From assembly GCA_013397075.1 (NCBI GenBank), contig VWZS01000547.1, positions 895,890-959,889 of the forward strand: DNA of 64,000 nucleotides. Reading direction: 5' to 3'. Every line of letters begins with the position of its first letter. Within the stretch, counting starts at the first letter, position 1. This document shows positions 52,960 to 64,000 of the stretch, one piece after another. The notes under the pieces were generated by a model. That model did not search any database. It was not told where the DNA came from and saw only the letters and a program-made list of their open reading frames with translations. This DNA comes from Rhabdornis inornatus. Taxonomy: Eukaryota; Chordata; Aves; Passeriformes; Rhabdornithidae. The position numbers and the translations under genes were made by a program.

Positions 52960-53275
52960 GGTCTACTTCTAAAATTGCTTTCTTTTTATTCCCAGGGATA
53001 CATCAAGAGCTGAGGGAGAATTCATGCACTATAGATCAGTCAGGCATTGACAGCACATCACACTCTGACAAGCTGCTTGGCTCTGTTTAAAGTCTAAGTT
53101 AGGCCTTGGCCCATCAAGGCCGTGGCTATTGAATTATTGACAGCCTCTCACTGTGGCGCAAAGGGAAGGAGCACTGCAGCCTCGGCTCAGTAAAGATGAA
53201 ATGGAAACCCTCTCTGAAGCTTACTTTAGCACGTTAAAGGAGTTTTAATGGTCTTGTTTAAAATTCAGTAAGAGA
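52960..53275. promoter_or_regulatory. CNE-like stretch, candidate intronic enhancer
   Basis: Complex sequence with scattered CpGs in an AT-rich neighbourhood. It holds a 7-bp inverted repeat GGCCTTG/CAAGGCC (53102-53108 and 53115-53121) and a MEIS/TGIF-type TTGACAG near 53137. No repeat signature. Confidence 0.3.
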
Positions 53276-53930
53276 ATATATTACACTGATTATATTTTCA
53301 TCAGCTAAACAAAAAGTTTGGGATGCTGTGGAGATTATAAATGAAAAGGAAAACTACGCAAAGTATAAACCTGATCTACACCAAGAAGCTGACTAACATT
53401 CAAACTCACACCAAATCCTTCAGCTTTACATGCCTGACAATTTTCACCATTCTGTGCTGTTATACCTGGTGCAATCAAGGGTTAACAATAAAGTGGAGGT
53501 TCACTGTCAGCCCAAAATACAGGCTGGCTTTTCTAATAGTTAATCTCTGCTCATACCATTAAATCTGCAATCCAATGCAATGGCCAGTCCATGTTTCCAG
53601 TTTGCCAACCCCAATAGCTCTCCCTCTCTTTTCCTTTCTGGTTATCAAGGGTGCACTAAGGGGTGTAAGGAACTGACCACCCAAAGCCTGGCTTGTTTGT
53701 TTGTTTTTCCAGCAGAACTCTTCTAAGGGTAAACCACCGTTGCTCTGCAACTAGCTGATTAATATTAACAATCCTCATATTCTTACATAATTTCTTTTCT
53801 TCTTCAAATTTATACCTGCCAAGCTTTACCTGCATTTTAATAGCTGATGTCAGACAAGCAACAAGCAGAAAGTTCCATCTCAGGACTATAATTTTAAATA
53901 CAATGAGACTCACATCAACTGTCTCACAGA

Positions 53931-53953
53931 CACGTGGAAAATTATTCCACGTG
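53931..53953. promoter_or_regulatory. Inverted pair of CACGTG E-boxes
   Basis: CACGTGGAA (53931-53939), 5-nt AATTA spacer, TTCCACGTG (53945-53953). It is a perfect 9-bp inverted repeat with a palindromic CACGTG E-box in each arm. CACGTG is bound by bHLH-ZIP factors such as MYC/MAX, USF and CLOCK/BMAL1. CpG-containing sites are uncommon in this AT-rich intron. Confidence 0.5.
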
Positions 53954-54749
53954 GACTTCTAAAGTGCATCCTAAAAGCTTCAAAGAATGAAGAGGTTTTT
54001 TAAAGAATTTAAAATGATGCTCAGGGAGGGGGGAGGTGGGAGGGTGTTAAGCAATTTGTCTAATGTGACCCTATACTCATTTCTCCAACATCACTTCCAA
54101 TATGCTGCCTCCTGTCAAATCAACAAAGAGAGCCAAACAGCACATGTAAATTTGTGTTCATTTGCCTTCTGCAGGATTATCTTTGCCACGTCAAGCATTA
54201 TAAGTAAATCAAAGATGCTTCTCAGGGGCTGTAAGAGTGGGGCTAATCTCCAGACAAATATTTAGAAGGCAGCTTAGCCTGTTCTGGCTTTAATCATTTC
54301 CAACTGATTTGACTTTTTCTAATTACAGCCTTTATGTTATAAAAGCCATTTTTATGCTGCTGAAGAGCAGTTTCACTGCAAATACATGAAATTTTGCTGA
54401 GTTTCTGTTCCCATGTTGATTATGGAAATGGTACTCTACAGCTTTCCTCTAATTAGAAAAAACACACTTAACACAGCATCAACAATTTTTAACATTAATA
54501 ACAGAGTGACAGTGTCCTTTTGTGTGTCTTTAAATAACTTCTGAAAATATGACACCACAAAGCCACTGTATCCCACTTGGGTATCATACCAGGAGTAATT
54601 TTCACAGACTTGCATATTATATTTATTCAAACACAGAACAGCATCTTTGAAGGAGCTGTTTAGTAATTTAACCTAACAGAATAAGATAATTAAACTTCTG
54701 GATAGTCTGTGCTGAGGTGCTTTCCAAACCCATGAACTTAAAAAATTCA

Positions 54750-54761
54750 AACACACACACA
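54750..54761. repeat. (AC)n short microsatellite
   Basis: Six AC units. Confidence 0.8.
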
Positions 54762-57734
54762 AAGCAAATGATACATCTCCTTTGACAACTGAGACACCAT
54801 GGCTACCTTACTTTTAGTATTTCCTTGTCTTCCTGTCATTCCCCATAACGAACAGACAGCTGAGATAATGCAGTTGTGCTTTGCATCAACTCACAGACAC
54901 TTCTGGCTGTTTATTGGAAATTAACTGCAACCCAGATGCTGGGAACAACAGAAATCAAGGCAGAGGAGTCACAGAACACATAGTATAAGTCCATTCCAAA
55001 TTCTATACATTATTAAGTAATGCCTCCCTAGAACAGGAAAGACCTTTTCATTTACTCTCAAAGCTGAGCCCAGAAAAAGCAGTGATGATGAAATATAAAT
55101 AAGGCATGTGATAATACACATTATTTCTGCCATGACTTTATGCAACAGACAACTCTGAACACTGCAAACTTCCTATCTCTGTGCAGAAAGAATCAACAAT
55201 AATATTGTGATATATTGAGAAAAACAAAAATGGGATTAAAGGACTAAAAGCCGGTATGACTTTATTAGGTATAGAAAAGATGCTTTAGGAATCAAAACTG
55301 AAAGAAAAGCCAACTCAGAAGTTTCCACATTGGAGAGATATATGCTTAAAAATGACTTTCAGTACTGAGAGTGGTCAAATTAAACTGCTGTAGGATAAAA
55401 GAACACATCAGGCAGAACCGAGTTCCAGAAGGCATTTACAGCATGACCTCTCTATGAAATAATAGGTAGCACTATCACAGAATCTTGCATAGTGCTGTGA
55501 CAACAGTATCTCCAAGTTCCTTTCATTTCTCTGAAAAATCTAGACTTGCTGACACAATCCTGTGAAGTGTCAACAAAAAGCATTTTTATGTCCCCATTTG
55601 CTAGAATGAAGGACATCAATTACTCAGGCATCTATTCTGACTGCTTCGTTATTATGGAGACTTGTTCCATAACAGCCTGTTATCCTTTTTGTAAAAATTA
55701 AAACTGTGCTATTAATAAGCCTTTGACAAGCTTCAGATCTCAATTACATTAATAATAAATTCTTGGCCTTATGTGCAAGTTCCTCATCATTTTCATCCAT
55801 AACGAGACTTTGTAAAATCGGTGAAGAAACTGGAAAGAAAGCAAAACTACATGATACTCCTCAAAAAGAATCTTCTAGCCTCCTAATCTGTTCAGTTTGC
55901 AGATGTCCCAAGATGAGCAAGTATTGTGTACATGCAGTAACCCTTCTTGGTTTTATTTCAAGTTTTGGAATGTTGGAACAATCTGATGAAAAGCACACAG
56001 CTGGGAGCAGAGGGCTCTGTTACTGTGTCTCTGCAGTGGATCCTGCCTTTATGACTTAGAACAAGCAGAGTGGTGGTACCAGCACAGGAATGGAATGAGC
56101 TGTTTGCGTTCCAGGTACACTCACTCTGAGCCACACAACCTCCTGTGGGTGTTCCCCCACAGTCCCCTGAGAGTCTCTCCTTTCCAGACTGAGTGTCAGC
56201 CAGGTATCAGGAACCGTGGGGATGGCAGACAGCCAAGAGTCTCTTCCTAATGCACTGCACAGATCCAATAAAAGAGTTTGCTTTGTTTTGGTTTTTTTTC
56301 TGAATGGCACATCCTCACTTCATTTCCCATTTTAACACTTATATAACATATTACATGGATAATCCTGTAGGTATTTAAATTATAAACATGACTGCTCCTT
56401 TACTTGAAATATCGTCCATTGGGCACCTGTTACACCAGTTCTGCAAAGACTATACTGGGTCTGTTTGCAAACCAGATTTATTTTGGTTTAGACCAAAACA
56501 TTTCTCGTGGGGCTGACTATTCAAGACACTGTTATCAAACCCATCAAAGAAGCAAAAACTCTATTAGTCTTACAATTGTACAAATTGCACCCTCAAAGTC
56601 CTGCCACCTTTAGTTACCCCTCAAAAGATGAGGCAGAAGAATCTTTGCCAGTAGCTTTCACACTTGAATCTCTAAAAGTTACCGCAAACTAAGTAACGAC
56701 CATAAAAAAATTCTCAGGAAAGAACCAAAACTGATGCAAATGGGAGCAAACCAAAACCTTTCACTGCTCTACAGAAGAAAGCATATGTAATATTAGAATC
56801 AGTGAAACCAAGTCACTTTTCCAAGGTATTAAAGACAAGACAAGCATTTTCAGAGGTGATTATCTTCCACTTGGATATCCCAGTACAATCTGGTGTTTCT
56901 ATTGCTGTGAGGAAGTAGACTCACTGCTGTGAGGAAATTGAGGTCTTGATGTGTCTGGGAAGAGAATTATTAGCAGAGCCATGCTGACTGTACAAACGTT
57001 TTGGGTTTTTAAAGCAGTTCTTCCTAGGGTAATCCCTCCTTAAAAATACAGTATGTTTGGGACTTTTTATTTTAGTAAATATATGTTTTTCCCATCTCTC
57101 TAAAACACCAAAGAGCCAAACTGTCATATGTCAGCCTGTCAGGGAAAAGGTAAAACTGGATTGTCAGACAGGACAAGTTTGTTATTAGTCAACTCTGCAT
57201 CTTACATATATGGAAAAAGTCATAAAAGCATTCAGATGCTTTTACAGAAGTAACTTTGCAAGGAGCAGAGGGGCTGAAGTTGCTAAACAGTGACACATTT
57301 TAAAAGAAAAAAAACCTTCCAAATGTACTACAGATCTTATAGTTTACATCAGTATCCTTCTGCAGGGGAGTGCCACAAAATCTTAGCAAAAGGCATATTA
57401 TCTCTCATCTACTTATTACTTGGCCTGTGCACCTGAGGAAGAATCATTGACCAAAGAACAAAATAAATGCTCTCAAATGTAGTTTTAAGCAATACCATAA
57501 AATTCAAATAAGAAAAATATCCTTGACACTCTATAGAAGATTTTAATGAACCTGAATAATGTTTTGGAGTCAATCATCAGAACAACTTCTGCCTTAGACT
57601 GCCAATATTGCTTGCTTACATAGGATTTTGTTTTGGTTTTGTATATACCAACTTCTGTAAGCTAACTATAGATAATTTCAGGAACAAAATAATTAAATTA
57701 TGTACTAAATTCTGCATCCTGACATGTTCAAATG

Positions 57735-57768
57735 AAAAAAAAAAAGAAAAAAAAAAGGGAGAAAAAAG
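57735..57768. repeat. A-rich/poly-purine tract
   Basis: A runs separated by G (A11, G, A10, GGG, A-rich). Confidence 0.9.
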
Positions 57769-60700
57769 GTAAAGTTTAATGCTATTGAGGAAATGGAAAA
57801 CACAAGAAAGAAACACAGCTTCAGACATTTTAAAAGAAAGCTGTAATGCATTCTCCTATAAACAATTCTCCTGCTAACAGCTGGATAAGAAATCTTCAAG
57901 GTTGAGACTCCATTTCCATAGCATCAGCCACTGTCCAAACACATCATATTTGCTGTTTAATTAAGAAAGGACTCACAATGTCCTATACAGGACATGCAAA
58001 GTTCCAAATGCAGTTCTTAGCTGTCCTGATTTGAATGTAAATAAACAAGCATTTTTAAATATTCTGTATGGTCAGAGAGAACATAAAAACATTCTTGAAT
58101 ATGCCCCGTTCCTTTTTTTGTTTTTACTTCTTTTCCTTCTTTCCTTTCTCTAACATTGCCATGACTCAGTGATGAGCTTGCAGGAGGGGCTGTTCCCAAA
58201 AGTGGTGCCCGTCCTGCAGCTGCTCCTGGCCCCCACTGGCCCCTCTCACAAGTGCCCCCAAATCTGCACAGGAACAGGGGTGAACAAGGCTGGGGATTTG
58301 ACTCTGGCTAAATCGCCCCAGAGCAAATTGGTCAGCTGCAGCCAGATGAGTTTCCTGATTTGGTTCAATGAGCAGCTGCACAAACACTCACACAGGTACA
58401 AGCAAGGGCAGGACTTCTCTATTCCTTGCAGTGTGCCCTTATTTCCCCCGGGACCCGGGTGAGGATAGAGCCACATTCTTCCTCTCTCCAGCAGAAGCGG
58501 CCAAGAGAGTAATGGGAGGTACAAAAGAAGAAGATTCTATCAGCCTTTTACTGATTGTCCCCTGGAGAATACAGACAGCAAAAGCGCTTAAAATGCTTTG
58601 GGCTCATAATTTTTAATACATGCTCAAAAAAAGTGGAAGCTCTCTAGGAGTTTATTATAAAAGTACCACAAGAGCAGCCTAAATACTTAGTTGCTCAGTC
58701 ATATCACTTGTGGAGTCACTGGAGCTTGCCCTGCCTCCCCAGCCCTAGAAGGGTGGTATAGCATGAACATTGCAGACCTGACTTCACTGAAGGACAGTCT
58801 GGGCCTCAATAACTGCACTGCTCATTGCACTGCAATCTTTAAAAGCCTTTTCTCAGAAATGAGACTCTAAAACTACCTGCCAACCAGGTCCCCTCAGATA
58901 CACTAAAGCCTGGCCTCCGAAGGAGAAGGGAACACAAGTAACACCAAAGGTCACTGTTTGATGTTCCACATCTGTATTACACACCATGCTTCACTACAAT
59001 ACAATTCAATTTTACTCTTAGAGACCAAGCCATTTTTTTTTTGCTGTGGAAATTGCCAAAGCAGACTTCCCCCAACCCCCTCCCATTTACCAGTTTTCTC
59101 TTTTTTATTCTAAAATCACAGGCTGTGAAAGCAGGACATCCCCATGGTTTGTAAACAGCCGTTGTGAAGCAAGGAGCTGCACTCTGAAGGAGGCAGAACA
59201 TCAGTGTGCTAACAGGATTCTCTGCAAGAGAAGGAAAGGGGCTGCACACCAATGCCCAGCTCAGAGCTGTGGGCACAGGGCAGGTACAGCTGAGGGTCCT
59301 GCACTCCTTGTCCCACTGCTGACACACCTGGGTTTTCCTTCCCGAGCCGGGGCAGAGCAGGATGCACACACAGCTCTCATCCTGGCAGCCTCAAACATGT
59401 CCTGAGCATCTCCCTGGAACTAAAAATCACTTCCAGCCCCTGCCAGAATGTGGGATACTCACAGCACTCCCAGTGTTGCATTACGGGGAGTAGGGCATTT
59501 GCAGGACTCAAGGTAGGACTTTGAGGATGAAAGAACAAAATCCTGCAATGGCCAATTCAATAATCCATCTTTGGGAAAACTGGAAGCTGTTAATACAATG
59601 AAATCAGAATCCATTCAGATTTCATCCATCTCACACTATTTTTTTTCACCTTTACCTATCATTAACAGTCCAGCTCCTTCAGGGCACCAATTTCGTACCC
59701 TCGCACATCTATGCAGACTTTGCAAATTTCTAGTCTGCAATAAGCAATTAAACACTGTTCTACTTCTCTGCCACGACTGTCCATTACCTCAAGCTTTCTA
59801 AAATAAGAAAAGATGGAAAGAAAAGAAGTTGAACAAAGTTACAAAGTCTGTTGATATGACATAGAAACCTTTTAGATAAATCTTTAAAAAATACAAAAAT
59901 AATGCTTTCTCTTATCACAGTTACTATCTAATGACCTAAAATAGTTTTGCCTGCATAACTGCGCAAATCTAAAATTCCAGCTACTTCCTCAGCACTTCAG
60001 AAAAATCACAGATGTTTTCTACAAAAATGGCACAGAACTACAGGAAAAAATGGTTATTTTTCAGTGTCTCTAAAAATAATGAATTGGCAGTATTTTACCC
60101 TACAACTAAAGCACACTAACTACTTAAATAAACAAAATAGGCCTTAAAGACCTGAACATTCAGCAGTCCTACAGACAGATGCCCTGCCAGTTTTCAGTGA
60201 TGTGCCCTGCTAAGAGACTACACATATTTTCTATGGTTCTGCATCCAGTACCTCCAAAAATCATGAAACCCAATCCAGAAATAGTTCTGAGAGGCTATTA
60301 TTATTGATGCTGTTGTTTTGCCTATGGTTTTATAATACCAAAAGCTCATCAGCTTCTATGTAGTAGAATTTGTGATATTTTTAATGTGTAGTATTTGCCA
60401 CACAAAGAAAAATCACAAATCAGTGTACAATAGAGGAGAGTCTATTCATGTCTTCCATTTCCAAGAAAACACAAATGATAGGTGTTATTACTCAGCTCCC
60501 ATATAAAAATTTATGGGATACATTTTTGCAGCCATATTAAAAATGAGAAACACAATGTACAGTTGAAGACAAAATGAACAACCAAAGAATAACAGAGTTC
60601 CTCAGCAAAATGTTTCCTACAAAATGGGCTCTGTAACAGAATTCAGATACATGTTGGATTCCTCCATGGATCCAACCCCATTCCAAAGGGTTTAGCACAA

Positions 60701-61899
60701 GATGGGAATTTTTGGACTAGCGTGCCTCATAATAGGAAAGTTTTTCTATGTAGCTGATAGCTCCAGCAAGACAGCAGCAATATGTGAAAGGAAAAATAAA
60801 GAGCAAGAATTCCGGAGTGACCTGGTTCAGGCTTTGTTCCTGCCCTGCCTGCTTTGGCTGGCCAAATGAAAACAGGCACATAGCACTGGCACCAGGATTC
60901 TTCCATACTTTGTATTTCTCTTAAAAAACCTCAAAAACCAACCAACCAAACAACACCAAACAAAAATACAACCCCACAGAGCAAAGCAAGGTTTATTGTT
61001 TTTGCAGAAAATGTGTCTCAAGACATATCAACATACATGACAGACCTGTGGCACATTCAGAAATGGACACATTTTACAGTTCCAGGATTGATGCATTTAT
61101 TTATCTGTACATGTGTACTGCATAGGAAATTATCTCTCAACAGCCTGAAAGCAGAAAACTTTGTCCAGTTTTGTTTGCTCTTGTCCTGCAGGATCAAATG
61201 AGATCGTTAATAGTTATTACAGGTGACATTTTTGAGGTGTCTGTGGCTCTCAGTGGGATGAGCTGGCTGAGCCCAAGCCCACACACAATCAATGAGTGTT
61301 TTCCTATATTTCAGCAGGCCACTTCAAATTGTTAATGAATGCTAAAATAACTTGCTCATATTATATGCTCTAAAGCATGTAAATAAAATATATTCACTAA
61401 GGTATTCCTGAAACACAGCTTCATCATCAGCAAAGTAAACCTCAAGAATAGAAAGGAGATAAGGAACTTTAAATTAGAGCAGTTGAGCATTTTTTGCACT
61501 GTACGCCACTGCAGAATTCTTTTTAAATCCATTCCTATAGTTTCTTTAGAACAATTTAAAATAATTAACAGCTCTGTCAACAAAGTAGCAAAGTATAAAA
61601 CAGTGCTTCTTTTAAAACAAACTTATAAAAGCCATAAATTAGGCTTCAGGGTGAAGATTTTGTATCATACCAATAAAATAATTAACCCCAGTCTAATCCT
61701 TGATGTTTTAGAAGTTGGTCAAAATAAGAAGTAGCAAATATTTAGAAATTTTCACTGAGACTTTCATATTCTCCTTCTTGCAAATACTACTTGGAAAAGT
61801 TAACTCTCCATTGTCACCCTTTCAATGGTGCTGTTCTCACTTGTAAATGCATGCCATTATCACTTCAAAAACATGACATCAGTTACCTGTCACCAGGCT

Positions 61900-62560
61900 T
61901 GCAATTAAACTACTGTTTAGAGAAAGTGGAGTCTGCTTATCTATTGATGCAGGGCGACAATTGTCTGTAATTTTAATCGGGGTTACATGCATGTGCTGAT
62001 AAAAGATGAGGCCTGTTAGTATCATTATTTTGCTTTCATTTTAAGGTATTCTGCTCTTCGCTTTTTGTTCTCTAATTTTAAAAATGCTCATTGTGATGTT
62101 TTAAAAGGAATCCCAAGTCGCATTAAAATAGCGCTGGGAGCTGCACACTGTGATTAGATAAAAGTGGCTCTAATGCATTAGGAGGTGTTGAGTTAATGGG
62201 AAAACAGCTTTGATTCAGTAGCCTCTGTCTGACGTGCCACTACAACAGGAGTAAAAAGGCAGTGGGCAACTCCCCTCTAATCACCTCCTGTTAGCTGCAA
62301 CTATAGGCAAATTGCTGCTGAGGATTAAGTGGGGAGACTATCACAGGATCAGTGTCAAGCAGAAAAAAGACTCAATTTGTGAGCAATCATGACTCCCTAA
62401 TCACTTCTCTGAGAGCTTTAGGAATTACTAACAGTAGTCTTTAGAAGCCCGGACACATCATAAGCACCGACCTACAGAGATAAGGAATCGCTTTTGACCA
62501 CAAAACGTATGATTACCACAGATAGAGCAGTTAAGGATAGAGATAATAAAATAAACGATG
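61900..62560. promoter_or_regulatory. CNE-like stretch, candidate intronic enhancer cluster
   Basis: The longest block of enhancer-like texture in the window. It has palindromic SOX-type ACAATTGT (61957-61964), TGTAATTTTAATCGG, a 12-bp palindrome CTAATGCATTAG (62170-62181), GGATTA followed by an NKX-like TTAAGTGG (62322-62332) and scattered CpGs. AGGAGGTG near 62180 recurs inverted as CACCTCCT near 62282. No transposon signature. Deep conservation is inferred, not seen. Confidence 0.35.
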
Positions 62561-63635
62561 GCTGCAAAAAATACCGAATTTGCCTTCACCAACACCGTAC
62601 ATCTTAAGGTGACTGAGATTATGATACATGTGTGTCAACATTGTGACTGCAAGCTGAGATAAGCTGAGGCTTGTATGGTTTGGAGGCAGCATTAGAACAA
62701 ATCTGTCAGCAACAATGAGAAGAAAATGCCGTACTATTGCAATACTGTTCCACCTGTGAACACTGGAGGAGATTCTACCCAGAACGTATTTTCCAGTAGT
62801 TGCTACAGAGTTATTCCCTGTCGATTTTTTCATTCCCAGCTATTTTTACTTTAGTAAAAAATACAAATAAAATGAAAACCGCCAACACCTGCTATTTAAT
62901 TTGGAGACAATCTTATTGATATTGACTTCAATTTTTTTATGTATCATAACCCTCCATTAGATTATAAAATACAATAAAAACCAGAAACACTAGCTTTTCA
63001 ACACCGGACAGATCTATAATTGTAGGGGTCTAAATTCAACATGCCCAACAAATGCTACCATTTTAGAGATGACAAAGTTTATTCTGCCTTTGTACTCTGA
63101 GTTGCAAAGCGATGGGCTCGACTGCTCAATCAAAAATTACTTTTCTTGCTATTGTTTTACATGACCTAATCCCTAGGCATCAAAAAGAACAAAATAAATG
63201 ATTATTTAACCATGCTGCAAAAGAAGTACAACATAAGACTTTGTTCAAAGTAAGGCATTACTTGATCCAGGCACATCAGGCTATTGCTCACCGAGAGTAG
63301 ATGGAAACATATAACACATGCAAATGTCAGAATGAGACCTGACTCACAGTTATTGTTTGCAGGCTTAAATGTGTTTCAGCGATAGAAAGGAGCAGTTATA
63401 GTAAAATCAAAACAGTTCTTGAGAAATAAAATGTATTATCATTGATTCTCTGCTAAGAACAAGCCACAGCAGTTGCAGTGCTTTTGTTGCTCTGTAAGCC
63501 AAAGTGTTCATGCACATCAAGACTTGCTGCCACTAACATTAATACAGAGAAAAGGGATAAAGCACAATTAGGGCTCAGCAATCAATCAATGACAATTCTT
63601 CCTACTAATGCATTGATAATCTCAGAGGCAATGAA

Positions 63636-63650
63636 AATAAATAAATAAGC
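63636..63650. repeat. (AAAT)n short microsatellite
   Basis: Three to four AAAT units. Confidence 0.8.
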
Positions 63651-64000
63651 CAAACAAAAAGATCTGCCCCCAGGTCTTCCACGCATCTCGAACTTGAACT
63701 GGAAACAGCGTAACAACATTATAAACTATGTCCCTGTTTTTTCAGGGACAAAACAGACCCTTCCACAGAAAGGTAAGAATTCCCAATAAAGAGCAACTGA
63801 AAATTAAAAATGACAACATGTGCACTATGCAGAATTACGAGCAGTATTATTAAAACAACACCAATAGACACTGAATACTGAGACTGTTATACCAGCTCCC
63901 TTACAGCACACACCTGTAAAGACTGCCAAGAAAAACAATAAATAAAGTTTATAAAATAATTCCTTTCTGCTCAATGCTAGAAGACATGACATATATGGAT

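Larger units (their letters stand above)
39451..64000 (-). other. RBFOX1: RBFOX1 upstream intron segment
   Basis: About 24.5 kb with no recognisable coding exon, RNA gene or full transposon. GC-richer patches at about 46800-47050, 58180-58500 and 59150-59400 produce short frames on both strands without known similarity. CNE-like stretches and simple repeats are listed separately. Confidence 0.65.

Overview
This window is vertebrate nuclear DNA, most likely from a bird. It is AT-rich and intron-dominated, with few interspersed repeats: two decayed CR1 LINE fragments and one MIR-like relic. There is a 190-base assembly gap inside a minisatellite. I see no bacterial or viral gene content. The window lies inside one very large gene, RBFOX1 (Fox-1/A2BP1, a neuronal and muscle splicing regulator), transcribed on the minus strand.

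Only one coding exon is unmistakable: 7753-7995 (minus), 243 nt, 81 codons in phase 0. It encodes the N-terminal low-complexity segment common to RBFOX1 isoforms, with a strong polypyrimidine tract and acceptor on one side and a consensus GTAAGT donor on the other. The RNA-recognition-motif exons would lie below position 1, outside the window.

About 4.1 kb upstream in the sense direction, at 12121-12132, is a probable alternative first coding exon. It reads ATG GTA CAG CAG, then a GT donor, in a near-ideal Kozak context. It splices in phase to the common exon (MVQQ-GNQE...). It sits at the edge of a roughly 260-bp GC-rich, CpG-containing block (12180-12445) that could be its promoter and 5' UTR. 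It has a 16-residue upstream ORF, and a UGCAUGCA element (the RBFOX target motif) lies 79 nt into the following intron. This cluster is the most interesting biology in the window, because it suggests an internal promoter whose product could be autoregulated.

The remaining ~52 kb (12.5-64 kb) is upstream intron. It holds a CR1 3' end at about 15.3 kb, an antisense CR1 fragment at 23.7-24.2 kb, a 39-bp-unit minisatellite with the gap at 33.7-34.4 kb, a MIR-like relic at 39.35 kb, several microsatellites, and three perfect short inverted repeats, one carrying paired CACGTG E-boxes. Several CNE-like stretches (24.7-25.1, 31.8-32.0, 43.9-44.2, 53.0-53.3, 61.9-62.6 kb) resemble conserved intronic enhancers by texture only. 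Two splice-site-bounded segments (27780-27845 and 37921-37967, minus) could be extra 5' exons but may equally be pseudoexons. All other long open frames look like chance or repeat-driven frames.
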